NCBI GenBank assembly: GCA_022843265.1
Contig: JALHNZ010000023.1
Span: 1 to 52,067 of the forward strand
Length of the DNA stretch: 52,067 nt
Direction of reading: 5' to 3'
Source of the DNA: Gemmatimonadaceae bacterium
Lineage (GTDB): Bacteria; Gemmatimonadota; Gemmatimonadetes; Gemmatimonadales; Gemmatimonadaceae
Shown: piece after piece, positions 34,494-42,832 of the stretch
Layout of the letters: the number at the start of each line of letters is the position of its first letter
Numbering within the stretch: the first letter of the stretch is position 1
Program-made: the position numbers and the translations under genes
Notes under the pieces: model-generated
Databases searched by the model: none
What the model was told of the DNA's origin: nothing
Seen by the model: only the letters and a program-made list of their open reading frames with translations

Positions 34494-35120
34494 ATGACTG
34501 ATCAGCTCGCGCGCCGCGCGGTGCGTTCGCTGGTGTGGCTGGCCGTGCTCGGCCCGATTCCGTGGCTCGCCTGGTTGGCATTTTCGGGCGGGCTCGGGGC
34601 GAACCCAATCGAATACCTGCAGCACCGAACCGGGCACTACGCCATTCGGCTGCTCGCCGCCTCGCTCTTCATCACGCCCCTGCGCGTGATCACTGGCTGG
34701 GGCTGGCTTATTGGCCATCGACGCACACTTGGTCTGGCGGCGTTTTTCTGGGCGCTGACGCACCTGAGCGTGTATGTGGGCCTCGATCTCTTCTTCGATT
34801 TCGGACAGTTTCTCGACGACGTGGTGAAGCGGCGCTACATCACGGTCGGCATGCTCGCCATCGCGCTGCTCACGCCGCTCGCAGTGACCTCGTCCAAACG
34901 TTGGGTCAAGCGCCTGGGTGGGGCGCGCTGGAATAAGCTGCACCGGCTCGTGTACCTGGCGATGATCGCGGCGACCGCGCATTACCTGTGGGCGGTCAAG
35001 AAGGACATCACCACGCCCGTGATTTACTTCGTGATCGTCGCGGCGCTGCTCGGTTTTCGCCTGTACATGCGCGCGCGGCGAAAATCGGGCCGTCACGTGG
35101 CAGGCGAAGTGACGGCGTAG
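34494..35120 (+). CDS. msrQ: Heme-containing membrane subunit MsrQ
   Basis: A 208-residue inner-membrane b-type cytochrome that passes electrons from the quinone pool to MsrP. There are about six hydrophobic segments: SLVWLAVLGPIPWLAWLAF, HYAIRLLAASLFITPLRVI, TLGLAAFFWALTHLSVYV, VGMLAIALLTPLAVTS, LVYLAMIAATAHYLW and VIYFVIVAALLGFRLYM. His residues suitable for heme lie in HRTGHYAIR, WALTHLSVY, NKLHRLVYL and TAHYLWAVK, as in the ferric-reductase-like family. It follows msrP directly, in the usual order. Confidence 0.94.
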   Translation: MTDQLARRAVRSLVWLAVLGPIPWLAWLAFSGGLGANPIEYLQHRTGHYAIRLLAASLFITPLRVITGWGWLIGHRRTLGLAAFFWALTHLSVYVGLDLFFDFGQFLDDVVKRRYITVGMLAIALLTPLAVTSSKRWVKRLGGARWNKLHRLVYLAMIAATAHYLWAVKKDITTPVIYFVIVAALLGFRLYMRARRKSGRHVAGEVTA

Positions 35121-35307
35121 GGAGCCAGCGGGGGCGTCACCGCGGTTCTCCGGGCGTGACGGTGCGGGCGATCTGCGCGTCCCTGCTGCACATGAGGTTG
35201 CCAGTCGACGTTCAGCACACCGAACGCTCGCCTGAAGCGACGCTCGTTCCCCACTCCCTCGACGCTGCGTCTCACGCACCGCTACTCACCCGTTCGCCGC
35301 CGAACGA

Positions 35308-38145
35308 ATGACGTTACCCGCCGCGGAGCGTCTCACGCCCCGCCGATCCGGACCCTACCCGTCGCTGAATAGCCTGACGCCTTCGCAAGGCGTTCCGCTG
35401 ATCGAGCCCCCCGCCGAGCCGACCAGGCTCGAAACGGGGCTGCTTGCGGCGATGGTCGGCGCCTCGGCGCTGGTGTGCACTTGGCTGGCAACGAACGCCA
35501 ACCATCTGCATCCCTCGCATCCGATGGTGGTCTTCGCTCCCGTGGTTGTGCAGATCGCGGCGATGCTGTTGGGCTGCCACACGGCGATGGCGGGTTTCCT
35601 TGACCGCGGCACGCGTCGCTTCTGGGCGTTTGTGGCGGGCAGTCAGCTCACGCTGCTGGCTGGCGCGATCGTGTCGTTTGTGGCCTGGCAACACGGTGAT
35701 GCCGTCACGGCGACCCGGGCCCTGACGCTCGGCTCGCTTGCCAGTCATCCATTGCTGTTCGTGGGGCTGCTCCAGCTGTCGGCGGCGCCCAAGACTCGGC
35801 TCGACCGGTCAAAATTCGCGCTCGACATCGCCACGATCACCGGCGGCGGGTTGCTGGTGATCTGGTACGATCTCCGACGTCCTCTGGTTGCCGGCGTTGA
35901 TCTCGCCGCGTTTGATATCGTCACGGTTCACGCGGCTGCCATTGGCGATCTCATCCTGCTGTTGACGGCTTCGATTCTCTGGCGTCGCACCACAAGCCAG
36001 ACACGCGCCAACGTGATGGTGGTCTTCGCGCTTGGCTTGCTGGTGTACTTCCTGTCGGATATCGCCGCGATTGTGAAGTTGCACCAGACGGGACAGCGAC
36101 CATTGTGGCTGCTGGCAGCGGCTCCAGCGGCGGCCTGTCTCGTAGCGGGCGCGGCATGGTTGCAACGCACAACGGCCGCCATCATTGAGCCGCGATTGGT
36201 CTCGGTCGACAAAGGCACGATGGCCGGATTGAGCGTGATCCCGTTCGTCGCGGTGCTGCCGGGTTTCGGCTTGTTGCTCAAGGCGGCGAGCGAAAGTGGC
36301 GTGCAGCCACTTGCGGGCCTCGTGGTTGGCGCGGTGCTCGTCACGGCGATCACGTTTGCACGTCAGGTGACGTCAACGCGCGAAACCGTGCGCATTCTTT
36401 CCGAGGCCTCCGCGAGAGAGAACGAAGCACGCTTTCGTGCGCTTGTGCAGAACTCGAGCGACGTCATCGCGATTCTCGAGCCCGACAGCACAATTCGCTT
36501 CCTGTCGCCGTCGGCGCGCACGGTGCTTGGGCACGATCCGAAGCGACTGGTGGGCACACGCATTCTCGATCTCCTCCATCCGGACGACGAACCCGGCGCG
36601 CGACAGTTTCTCGCTGAGCTCGCATCTGGCGGACCCTCAGGCACGCGCGGGTCGCTGACGCGCGAGTGGCGTTTGGCGCACGCCAACGGCAGTTGGCTCA
36701 CCGTGGACAACGTGGGCACCAATCTGCTCGACGAAACCACGGTGCAAGGGTTGGTGCTGAACACGCGTGATGTCACCGAGCGCCGCATCATGGAAGAGCA
36801 GTACATGCATCAGGCGTTTCACGATCCGCTCACGGATCTCGCGAATCGCTCGCTGTTTCTTTACCAAGTGGGGCACGCGCTGGCCCGTGGCGTTCGCCAC
36901 AACGAAACCGTCACCGTACTCTTCCTCGATCTCGATAACTTCAAAAACGTCAACGATTCACTCGGTCATGCGGCTGGCGATCGGTTGCTTGTTGAAGCCG
37001 CACGCCGACTCTCAGCGTGCGTCCGCGACAGTGACCTGATCGCACGACTTGGCGGCGACGAGTTTGCCGTGTTGATCGAGAGCACCGACGACGCCGATGA
37101 AGTGCTCAACATGGCGGAACGTATTGTGGCCGCCCTTGGTCGCGCGTTCGTGGTGAACGGCAAGGAAGTGTTTGTCAGCGCGTCGATCGGCATCGCGCGC
37201 ACCGAAGATGGCGCCACGTCGGATGAGTTGGTGCGAAATGCCGACGTCGCCATGTACATCGCCAAAACCCGCGGCAAGGGTCGCTACGTGCTGTTCGAGC
37301 CCATCATGCACGCGGCCGCATTGGAACGACTGGATCTTGAGGCGGATCTGCGTCGCGCAACCGAGCGCGGTGAGTTCTTTCTCGAATATCAGCCGATCAT
37401 CGCCTTGAACGGCGGCGAAATCTGCGGTACGGAAGCGCTCGTACGCTGGCGTCGGTCAGGGCGTGGCACCGTTCCGCCGAGCATGTTCATTCCGGTAGCC
37501 GAAGAAACGGGACTGATTGTCGAGATCGGTCGATGGGTGCTTCGCGAGGCGTGCCGTCAGGGGCATCTGTGGGAACAGGAACGTGGGGCACCGGTGCGTG
37601 TGACGGTGAACCTGTCGGGACGCCAACTGCAGGATTCGAGTATTGTTGAGGACGTGCGCGACGCGCTGCGAGAATCCGGCTTTACGCCCGCCGACTTGGT
37701 CCTCGAGATCACCGAGAGTATTCTCATGCATCACGTCGAAGTCTCGCTGCTTCGGCTCACGCAACTCAAGGAGTTGGGTGTGTCGCTGGCGATTGACGAC
37801 TTTGGCACTGGATACTCGTCGCTCAGTTATCTGCAGCGCTATCCAATCGATATTCTCAAAATCGACAAGGCATTTGTGGACACGATCGACAAGGGCGGCG
37901 ACGGTGCGGTACTCGCGAGCGCGATCGTAGCGCTCGGCGAAACGTTGCGCCTGGATACCGTGGCCGAAGGTATTGAAACCGAAGCGCAGCGCGGCATGCT
38001 CATGGAGTTGGGCTGCGAGTTCGGTCAGGGATTCCTGTTTGCCCCACCACTCAGTGCCGACGATCTGAGCGTGCTTATGCGCGTGCGCGGAACGCGGGTG
38101 AAAGAGACGTTGCGTCGTCGCCATGGCGTCGCGGTCGGGGTCTAA
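35308..38145 (+). CDS. PAS-GGDEF-EAL cyclic di-GMP protein
   Basis: A 945-residue membrane signalling protein. Residues about 45-350 hold eight or more hydrophobic segments, an MHYT/MASE-like sensor of unassigned type. A PAS domain follows (FRALVQNSSDVIAILEPDSTIRFLS). The cyclase domain has DPLTDLANRSLFL, DLDNFKNVNDSLGHAAGD and GGDEF at 582-586, with an inhibitory RxxD site (RDSD) five residues before it. The phosphodiesterase domain has EAL at 709-711 and the catalytic NLSGRQLQ, LEITES, IDDFGTGYSS, LKIDKAFV and AEGIETEAQ. Both domains keep their catalytic residues, so it may make or break c-di-GMP. Confidence 0.94.
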   Translation: MTLPAAERLTPRRSGPYPSLNSLTPSQGVPLIEPPAEPTRLETGLLAAMVGASALVCTWLATNANHLHPSHPMVVFAPVVVQIAAMLLGCHTAMAGFLDRGTRRFWAFVAGSQLTLLAGAIVSFVAWQHGDAVTATRALTLGSLASHPLLFVGLLQLSAAPKTRLDRSKFALDIATITGGGLLVIWYDLRRPLVAGVDLAAFDIVTVHAAAIGDLILLLTASILWRRTTSQTRANVMVVFALGLLVYFLSDIAAIVKLHQTGQRPLWLLAAAPAAACLVAGAAWLQRTTAAIIEPRLVSVDKGTMAGLSVIPFVAVLPGFGLLLKAASESGVQPLAGLVVGAVLVTAITFARQVTSTRETVRILSEASARENEARFRALVQNSSDVIAILEPDSTIRFLSPSARTVLGHDPKRLVGTRILDLLHPDDEPGARQFLAELASGGPSGTRGSLTREWRLAHANGSWLTVDNVGTNLLDETTVQGLVLNTRDVTERRIMEEQYMHQAFHDPLTDLANRSLFLYQVGHALARGVRHNETVTVLFLDLDNFKNVNDSLGHAAGDRLLVEAARRLSACVRDSDLIARLGGDEFAVLIESTDDADEVLNMAERIVAALGRAFVVNGKEVFVSASIGIARTEDGATSDELVRNADVAMYIAKTRGKGRYVLFEPIMHAAALERLDLEADLRRATERGEFFLEYQPIIALNGGEICGTEALVRWRRSGRGTVPPSMFIPVAEETGLIVEIGRWVLREACRQGHLWEQERGAPVRVTVNLSGRQLQDSSIVEDVRDALRESGFTPADLVLEITESILMHHVEVSLLRLTQLKELGVSLAIDDFGTGYSSLSYLQRYPIDILKIDKAFVDTIDKGGDGAVLASAIVALGETLRLDTVAEGIETEAQRGMLMELGCEFGQGFLFAPPLSADDLSVLMRVRGTRVKETLRRRHGVAVGV

Positions 38146-39388
38146 CGCGCCGCGGAAGCGGCCGGCGCCTGTAGCATCACGCGTAGCAGCGGAGCAAACG
38201 GCCCCAGCCGAGTTGTCTCGCGTGTCCGCGTTTGCGATTGCCAGTCCAGGCTTGGCGCAACTCGTTGCCGCGGAGCTACGCACGCTCGGCATTGATGTCG
38301 CCGAGGTAGAGCCCGCTGGCGTTGCGTTCGAGGCAACGCACGAAGAGCTGTTCCGTGTGAACTGCTGGTCCCGACTTGCATCGCGTGTCATTGTGCGTCT
38401 CGATCGCTTCGAGGCGCGAGACTTTGCCACACTGGAAAAAAGATCGCAGCGCGTGCCGTGGTCGCAGGTGCTGGCGCCGGGCGAAACGGCCGAACTTTCG
38501 GTCACCTGTCGCAAATCGCGATTGTATCACTCGGATGCGGTGGCCGAACGTGTTGCGCGCGGTATCGAGCGTTCCATGGCTGGAGTGCGCACGGCCGCTG
38601 CACGCGGCGATGATGAGGATGCAGCGCCAATCGCACCCAACAGTTCATCGTCGCGCACACAACGAATTCTTGTGCGACTCGATCATGATGTGTGCACGAT
38701 CTCGGCGGATGCATCGGGAGAGCTACTGCATCGTCGTGGGTGGCGCCTCGATTCCGGCAAGGCGCCGCTGCGCGAAACGCTGGCCGCGGCACTGCTGGTT
38801 GCATCGCAGTGGCCGAGTGACGCTCCGTTGGTGGACCCAATGTGCGGCGCAGGCACCATCGCGATTGAAGCGGCACTCGTGGCACGCAACATGGCGCCTG
38901 GGCTCTCGCGCACGTATTCGTGCGAGTTCTGGCCGCGCGTCAATGCGGCGATTGCCGAACGTGTTCGTGCGGATGCACGAGGCGCTGTTCGCGAATCGCA
39001 TGCCGTAATCGTCGCGGGTGATCGTGATGCTGGCGCAATGGAAGCCACGCGCACCAATGCGGAGCGCGCGGGCGTGCTGGATGCACTCACACTGGTACAT
39101 CAGCCGCTTTCGGATATTGATCTGGCGCAACATGGTGCGCGCGGGTGGGTGGTCACCAATCCGCCGTACGGCATTCGCACTGGACGTGTGGACACCTTGC
39201 ACGCACTCTGGGGTCGACTCGGCGCGGTGCTGCGCGCCGCTGGACCGGGCTGGACGCTGGGTGTCGTGGTTCCGGATCCGTCGCTCGCGCGTGAGATTCG
39301 AGTTCCGCTGGAACGCGTTGTGAACACCAGCACGGGTGGGCGACAGGTTGCGTTCGCTCGCTCGCGCGCACCGAGATCGGAGTCATGA
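38123..39388 (+). CDS. THUMP-domain RNA methyltransferase (RlmL/TrmN-like)
   Basis: A 421-residue class I methyltransferase for guanine-N2 in rRNA or tRNA. The N-terminal THUMP/ferredoxin-like region (about 35-200) includes FAIASPGLAQLVAAELRTLG and RLASRVIVRLDRFEARDFATLEK. The catalytic domain has LVDPMCGAGTIAIEAALVARNMAPG (SAM binding) and the target-base motif VVTNPPYGIRTG. It begins 23 bases inside the preceding gene, and its stop overlaps the next start (ATGA). E. coli RlmL has an additional RlmK half, absent here. The exact target RNA is uncertain. Confidence 0.9.
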   Translation: MASRSGSNAPRKRPAPVASRVAAEQTAPAELSRVSAFAIASPGLAQLVAAELRTLGIDVAEVEPAGVAFEATHEELFRVNCWSRLASRVIVRLDRFEARDFATLEKRSQRVPWSQVLAPGETAELSVTCRKSRLYHSDAVAERVARGIERSMAGVRTAAARGDDEDAAPIAPNSSSSRTQRILVRLDHDVCTISADASGELLHRRGWRLDSGKAPLRETLAAALLVASQWPSDAPLVDPMCGAGTIAIEAALVARNMAPGLSRTYSCEFWPRVNAAIAERVRADARGAVRESHAVIVAGDRDAGAMEATRTNAERAGVLDALTLVHQPLSDIDLAQHGARGWVVTNPPYGIRTGRVDTLHALWGRLGAVLRAAGPGWTLGVVVPDPSLAREIRVPLERVVNTSTGGRQVAFARSRAPRSES

Positions 39389-40977
39389 AACGTCGTTCGC
39401 TGCTTGTGCTGTTCACCGCCGCTTTCGTCGGCACCACGTCGTTCACGACGGTGCTGGCCGCGCAGCGCGCACCCACGGCCCCGTCGGCGTCGCGCGCGGC
39501 GATCGATACGTGGCGGCGCGCGAACGAACGCCGCATTCTCGACGAGGCGTTCACACTCTTTGCCATGCCGAATCTCGCCAGTGACTCGGTCGGCATTCGT
39601 CGCGTGGCCACGCATCTCGTGACTGCGTTTGCGGCTCGCGGCTTCAGGGCCGAGTTACTCGAGGCGCCCACGGGCGGCCCACCCGCGGTGTTCGCGGAGC
39701 GGCTCGTGCCGGGTGCGACTCGCACCATCGTGTTGTACGCGCACTATGACGGTCAACCCGTGGCCGGTGCGCCGTGGGACGGTGATCCGTTCAGACCGCA
39801 GCTGCGTCGCGTACAGAATGGTGTGGCCGGCGATACGGTGTCGCTGCCGCAACCAGGCCAGACCATTGATCCGAATCTGCGCATTTATGCACGTTCGGCC
39901 AGCGATGACAAAGGACCGATCATTGCCATGTTGGCGGCGTTCGATGCGCTCGCCGCGCAGCAGCGTGCTCCTGAAGTGAATGTCAAAATCTTCCTTGAAG
40001 GCGAGGAGGAAGCTGGCTCGCGTCATCTCGGAGATTTGCTGCGCGCGCATCGCGAACGGCTCAATGCCGACGCGTGGTTTTTCATGGATGGACCGGTTCA
40101 TGTGAGTGGTGCTCCGCAGGTCGTGCTCGGGGTGCGCGGCGTGGTGGGACTGGAAATCACATTGTACGGCCCGAATCGTCCGCTGCATTCGGGACACTAC
40201 GGCAACTGGGCACCGAATCCGGCGGTCGCCGCCGCGCATCTCGTGGCGTCCATGCGCGACCGCGACGGCAGCATCACGATTGCCGGATTCCATGATGACG
40301 TGCGCGTCGCAACGATGAACGAGTTAACGGCCGCGCGGGCGCTCTCTACAACCGACGATTCTGTGCGCACTTCGCTGGGGCTCACGCGCACCGAAGCCGA
40401 TGGCGCCGCACTCGGCGAGCGTATCATGCGTCCCGCGCTGAATGTGCGCGGGCTGCGCGCTGGCGGGACAGCCGCAACCGCGACGAACAGCGTGCCCACG
40501 TCGGCCAGCATTTCGATCGACTTCCGCCTGGTGCCGGATCAGGAGCCGGCGCGTCTGCGCGAGGTGGTTGCAGCCCATGTTCGCGCGCAGGGCTACGAGA
40601 TTATCAGCGATCCTTCGGCGCTTGGTGCGCGTGTTGATCGCGAGCGCGTGGCGCTGATGCAGTGGGATGACGGGTATCGCAGCGTGCGCACGTCGTTCGA
40701 CGAACCCGTGGTTAGCGCCGTGCAACGTGTCATGCGTGAGGTGTACGGACGCGCGCCGCTGCTCGCTCCTACGCTTGGCGGCTCACTGCCGCTGTTTCAC
40801 TTTGCCGATGTGTTTGATGCGCCGCTGATCACGATCCCGACCGTGAACGCCGACAACAATCAGCACGCGCCCAATGAGAATCTGCGTGTCGGGAATCTGT
40901 GGGACGCGATTGCCCTGGTCGCAGGACTGGTCACCGAACTCCCGCGCGCGTGGGACGCGCCACGTGTTGTGCCCTGA
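39385..40977 (+). CDS. Exported M20-family metallopeptidase
   Basis: A 530-residue zinc peptidase. The N-terminal signal peptide is MKRRSLLVLFTAAFVG with a likely cleavage after TTVLAAQ. Metal-binding motifs of the M20 family are visible: LYAHYDGQPV, RSASDDKGPIIAMLA with the bridging Asp, EGEEEAGSRHL with the catalytic Glu pair, and a late His in GSLPLFHFADV. The dimerisation domain sits between about 230 and 390 (GVRGVVGLEITLYGPNRPLHSGHYGN). Probably a periplasmic dipeptidase or aminoacyl hydrolase. Its ATG overlaps the stop of the THUMP gene by four bases, suggesting coupling without an evident functional link. Confidence 0.92.
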   Translation: MKRRSLLVLFTAAFVGTTSFTTVLAAQRAPTAPSASRAAIDTWRRANERRILDEAFTLFAMPNLASDSVGIRRVATHLVTAFAARGFRAELLEAPTGGPPAVFAERLVPGATRTIVLYAHYDGQPVAGAPWDGDPFRPQLRRVQNGVAGDTVSLPQPGQTIDPNLRIYARSASDDKGPIIAMLAAFDALAAQQRAPEVNVKIFLEGEEEAGSRHLGDLLRAHRERLNADAWFFMDGPVHVSGAPQVVLGVRGVVGLEITLYGPNRPLHSGHYGNWAPNPAVAAAHLVASMRDRDGSITIAGFHDDVRVATMNELTAARALSTTDDSVRTSLGLTRTEADGAALGERIMRPALNVRGLRAGGTAATATNSVPTSASISIDFRLVPDQEPARLREVVAAHVRAQGYEIISDPSALGARVDRERVALMQWDDGYRSVRTSFDEPVVSAVQRVMREVYGRAPLLAPTLGGSLPLFHFADVFDAPLITIPTVNADNNQHAPNENLRVGNLWDAIALVAGLVTELPRAWDAPRVVP

Positions 40978-41016
40978 CCGACTGGTGCGCTTCGCGCCGC
41001 GCGCGCAACGCAGGGT

Positions 41017-41199
41017 TCAACTCGCCTGCGCGCTCTTGCCCATGCGGCACTTGTCACTGCAGTAACGCACCGTCTCCCAGTCGCGCGCCCACTTCCGCCG
41101 CCAAGTGAAGGGGCGATGGCATCGCTCGCAGGTGCGCGTGGCGCGCTCGCTGGGCGTTTGCGCTTTTCCGGGTGCATTGGCGTGAGGTCGTCTTGGCAT
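41017..41199 (-). CDS. DUF2256 small zinc-finger-like protein
   Basis: A 60-residue protein with the DUF2256 pattern: [19 protein letters not shown] followed by VRYCSDKCR. The four cysteines (CxxC ... CxxxC) probably bind zinc. The N-terminal lead is basic and proline-rich. The family is widespread and uncharacterised. It is divergent from the following kinase gene across about 150 bases and lies just after the M20 peptidase on the other strand. The ATG at 41199 gives a length normal for the family. Confidence 0.88.
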   Translation of the reverse strand: MPRRPHANAPGKAQTPSERATRTCERCHRPFTWRRKWARDWETVRYCSDKCRMGKSAQAS

Positions 41200-41351
41200 G
41201 CCCGTTCCTAGCGCGCAGCATCAGTTGCGGGTTCCCATTCCGCCCAAGCGCACACGAGGTGTCGTTACAGTCCTGCTCGCCGCGCATTACAGCGCTGGCC
41301 TGCGTGACGCGGAGGGATTCCCTTCGCGCCCCAAAACGCGCACACTCAAGG

Positions 41352-42782
41352 GTGACCTCTCCCGATCGCCAACCAGGATTCGAGCCCGACGACATCAGCG
41401 GCTCGTTTGAGATAGAGCTGCCCAGTGATCCGCTGGGTCTCGATCTCGACGAGGCGCCGGTTGGTTATCCGGCCGACCTGCCGTATCCACCGCGCCCACG
41501 CAGCTGGGAAACGCCGGCGCGATACGGGCACCGGCCACGTGCGATTCCGTCCGAGCGGGTGGGTGAGATTGATGCGTTCCGTCAGATCGCGCACAGTCTG
41601 GCGGCGGGGACGGATTCGTCGACGGTGCTGCAGGTGCTCTGCGAAGCGGCCATGGATCAGGGCCGTTCAAGCGGTGCGATGGTAGCCGAAGTGACGCCTG
41701 ATGGTGGGCGGTTTGTCGCGTGCACCGGCATCGTGTCTGATCTGGCGGGCACGGCATTTCCGTTGGCCGGCTCGGTCACGTCACGCGTTGTGGAGACGCG
41801 CTCCGCGATCGCCGTTGAGACGATGCGCGAGAGCTCGCCGTTTTTCGAGTCGTTACTTGGTCAGCGCGGTGTGGGGCCGGCGCTGGTGGTGCCGCTGATC
41901 GCGCACGAGGCTTTCCTCGGTGTGCTCATCGTCACGCGGCGCGTTGATACGCCCGTGTTCGATGGGGTGGACGAGACGCGACTGTCCACGGTGGCGGATC
42001 TCGCCTCGCTTGGACTTTGGAAGGCTCGCCTCCTCGAAGAGGCGCGCGCTGCGGACGCCGCAAAAACGGCCTTCCTGGCAACGCTCTCTCATGAACTGCG
42101 CACCCCCATGGCGGCCGTGGAGGGCTACAGCGAGCTGCTGGAGGACGAAATCCTCGGCCCGCTGGTGCCGGCACAGCGTGATGTGCTCACCAATCTTCGG
42201 GCGGTCAGTCGTCATCTCGGGGCGCTGATCGAAGAGATTCTTACATTCGCGTCGCTCGAAGCCGACCGAGTGGTACCTCGTCTTGCCGCCGTACGACTGG
42301 ACGAGCTCTGCGATTCGCTGCATCCCATTCTCGCGCCACTGGCGCGCGAAAAAGGGATCACGCTTCGCTTCGACGTCGCACCGGGACTGCCGCACGTGCA
42401 GACCGACGAAGACCGTGTACGCCAGATCCTGCTGAATCTGAGTGCGAACGCCATCAAGTTCACCGACGCGGGCGACGTGCTCATTCGGGTGTCGTGCGGC
42501 ACCGACGGCGCTCCGAATGGATCGGCAGCGGTGCGCGATGATGTGCCCAGCATCTACTTCGAGGTGAGGGACACGGGTATCGGTATCTCGGCGGCGGATC
42601 TGGCGCGTCTTTTCAAGCCGTTTTCGCAGGTGGATGACGGGCCCGCGCGCCGGCACAAAGGCACCGGACTGGGCCTCTACATTTCCCGCCGACTGGCGGA
42701 GCTGCTCGGTGGTCGGATTGACGTGCTCTCGCGTCCCGGCGAGGGGTCAACGTTTACGCTTGTGATTCCGGTCAGCGGCTAG
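41352..42782 (+). CDS. GAF-domain sensor histidine kinase
   Basis: A soluble sensor kinase of 476 residues if started at the GTG 41352; the frame is open back to 41172 and the true start is uncertain because no candidate has a clear Shine-Dalgarno. A GAF domain spans about 70-230 (AAGTDSSTVLQVLCEAAMDQG, GPALVVPLIAHEAFLGVLIVTRR). HisKA carries the His in LATLSHELRTPMAAVEGYSELL. HATPase shows ILLNLSANAIKFTD, EVRDTGIGIS, LFKPFSQVDDGP and GTGLGLYISRRLAELLGG. No receiver or DNA-binding partner is adjacent, and no membrane segments are seen. Confidence 0.87.
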   Translation: MTSPDRQPGFEPDDISGSFEIELPSDPLGLDLDEAPVGYPADLPYPPRPRSWETPARYGHRPRAIPSERVGEIDAFRQIAHSLAAGTDSSTVLQVLCEAAMDQGRSSGAMVAEVTPDGGRFVACTGIVSDLAGTAFPLAGSVTSRVVETRSAIAVETMRESSPFFESLLGQRGVGPALVVPLIAHEAFLGVLIVTRRVDTPVFDGVDETRLSTVADLASLGLWKARLLEEARAADAAKTAFLATLSHELRTPMAAVEGYSELLEDEILGPLVPAQRDVLTNLRAVSRHLGALIEEILTFASLEADRVVPRLAAVRLDELCDSLHPILAPLAREKGITLRFDVAPGLPHVQTDEDRVRQILLNLSANAIKFTDAGDVLIRVSCGTDGAPNGSAAVRDDVPSIYFEVRDTGIGISAADLARLFKPFSQVDDGPARRHKGTGLGLYISRRLAELLGGRIDVLSRPGEGSTFTLVIPVSG

Positions 42783-42832
42783 ACGCAGTCATCGCGCAAG
42801 TCGCGTGACGTCCCGTTAGATTCAGGCGCACT

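Noticed and set aside
33966-35279. 437-residue open frame on the minus strand
   Set aside because: It is antisense to msrP and msrQ and rich in Arg, His and Glu, with no recognisable domain.
37456-38514. 352-residue open frame on the minus strand
   Set aside because: It is antisense to the EAL domain and the THUMP methyltransferase start; no motifs.
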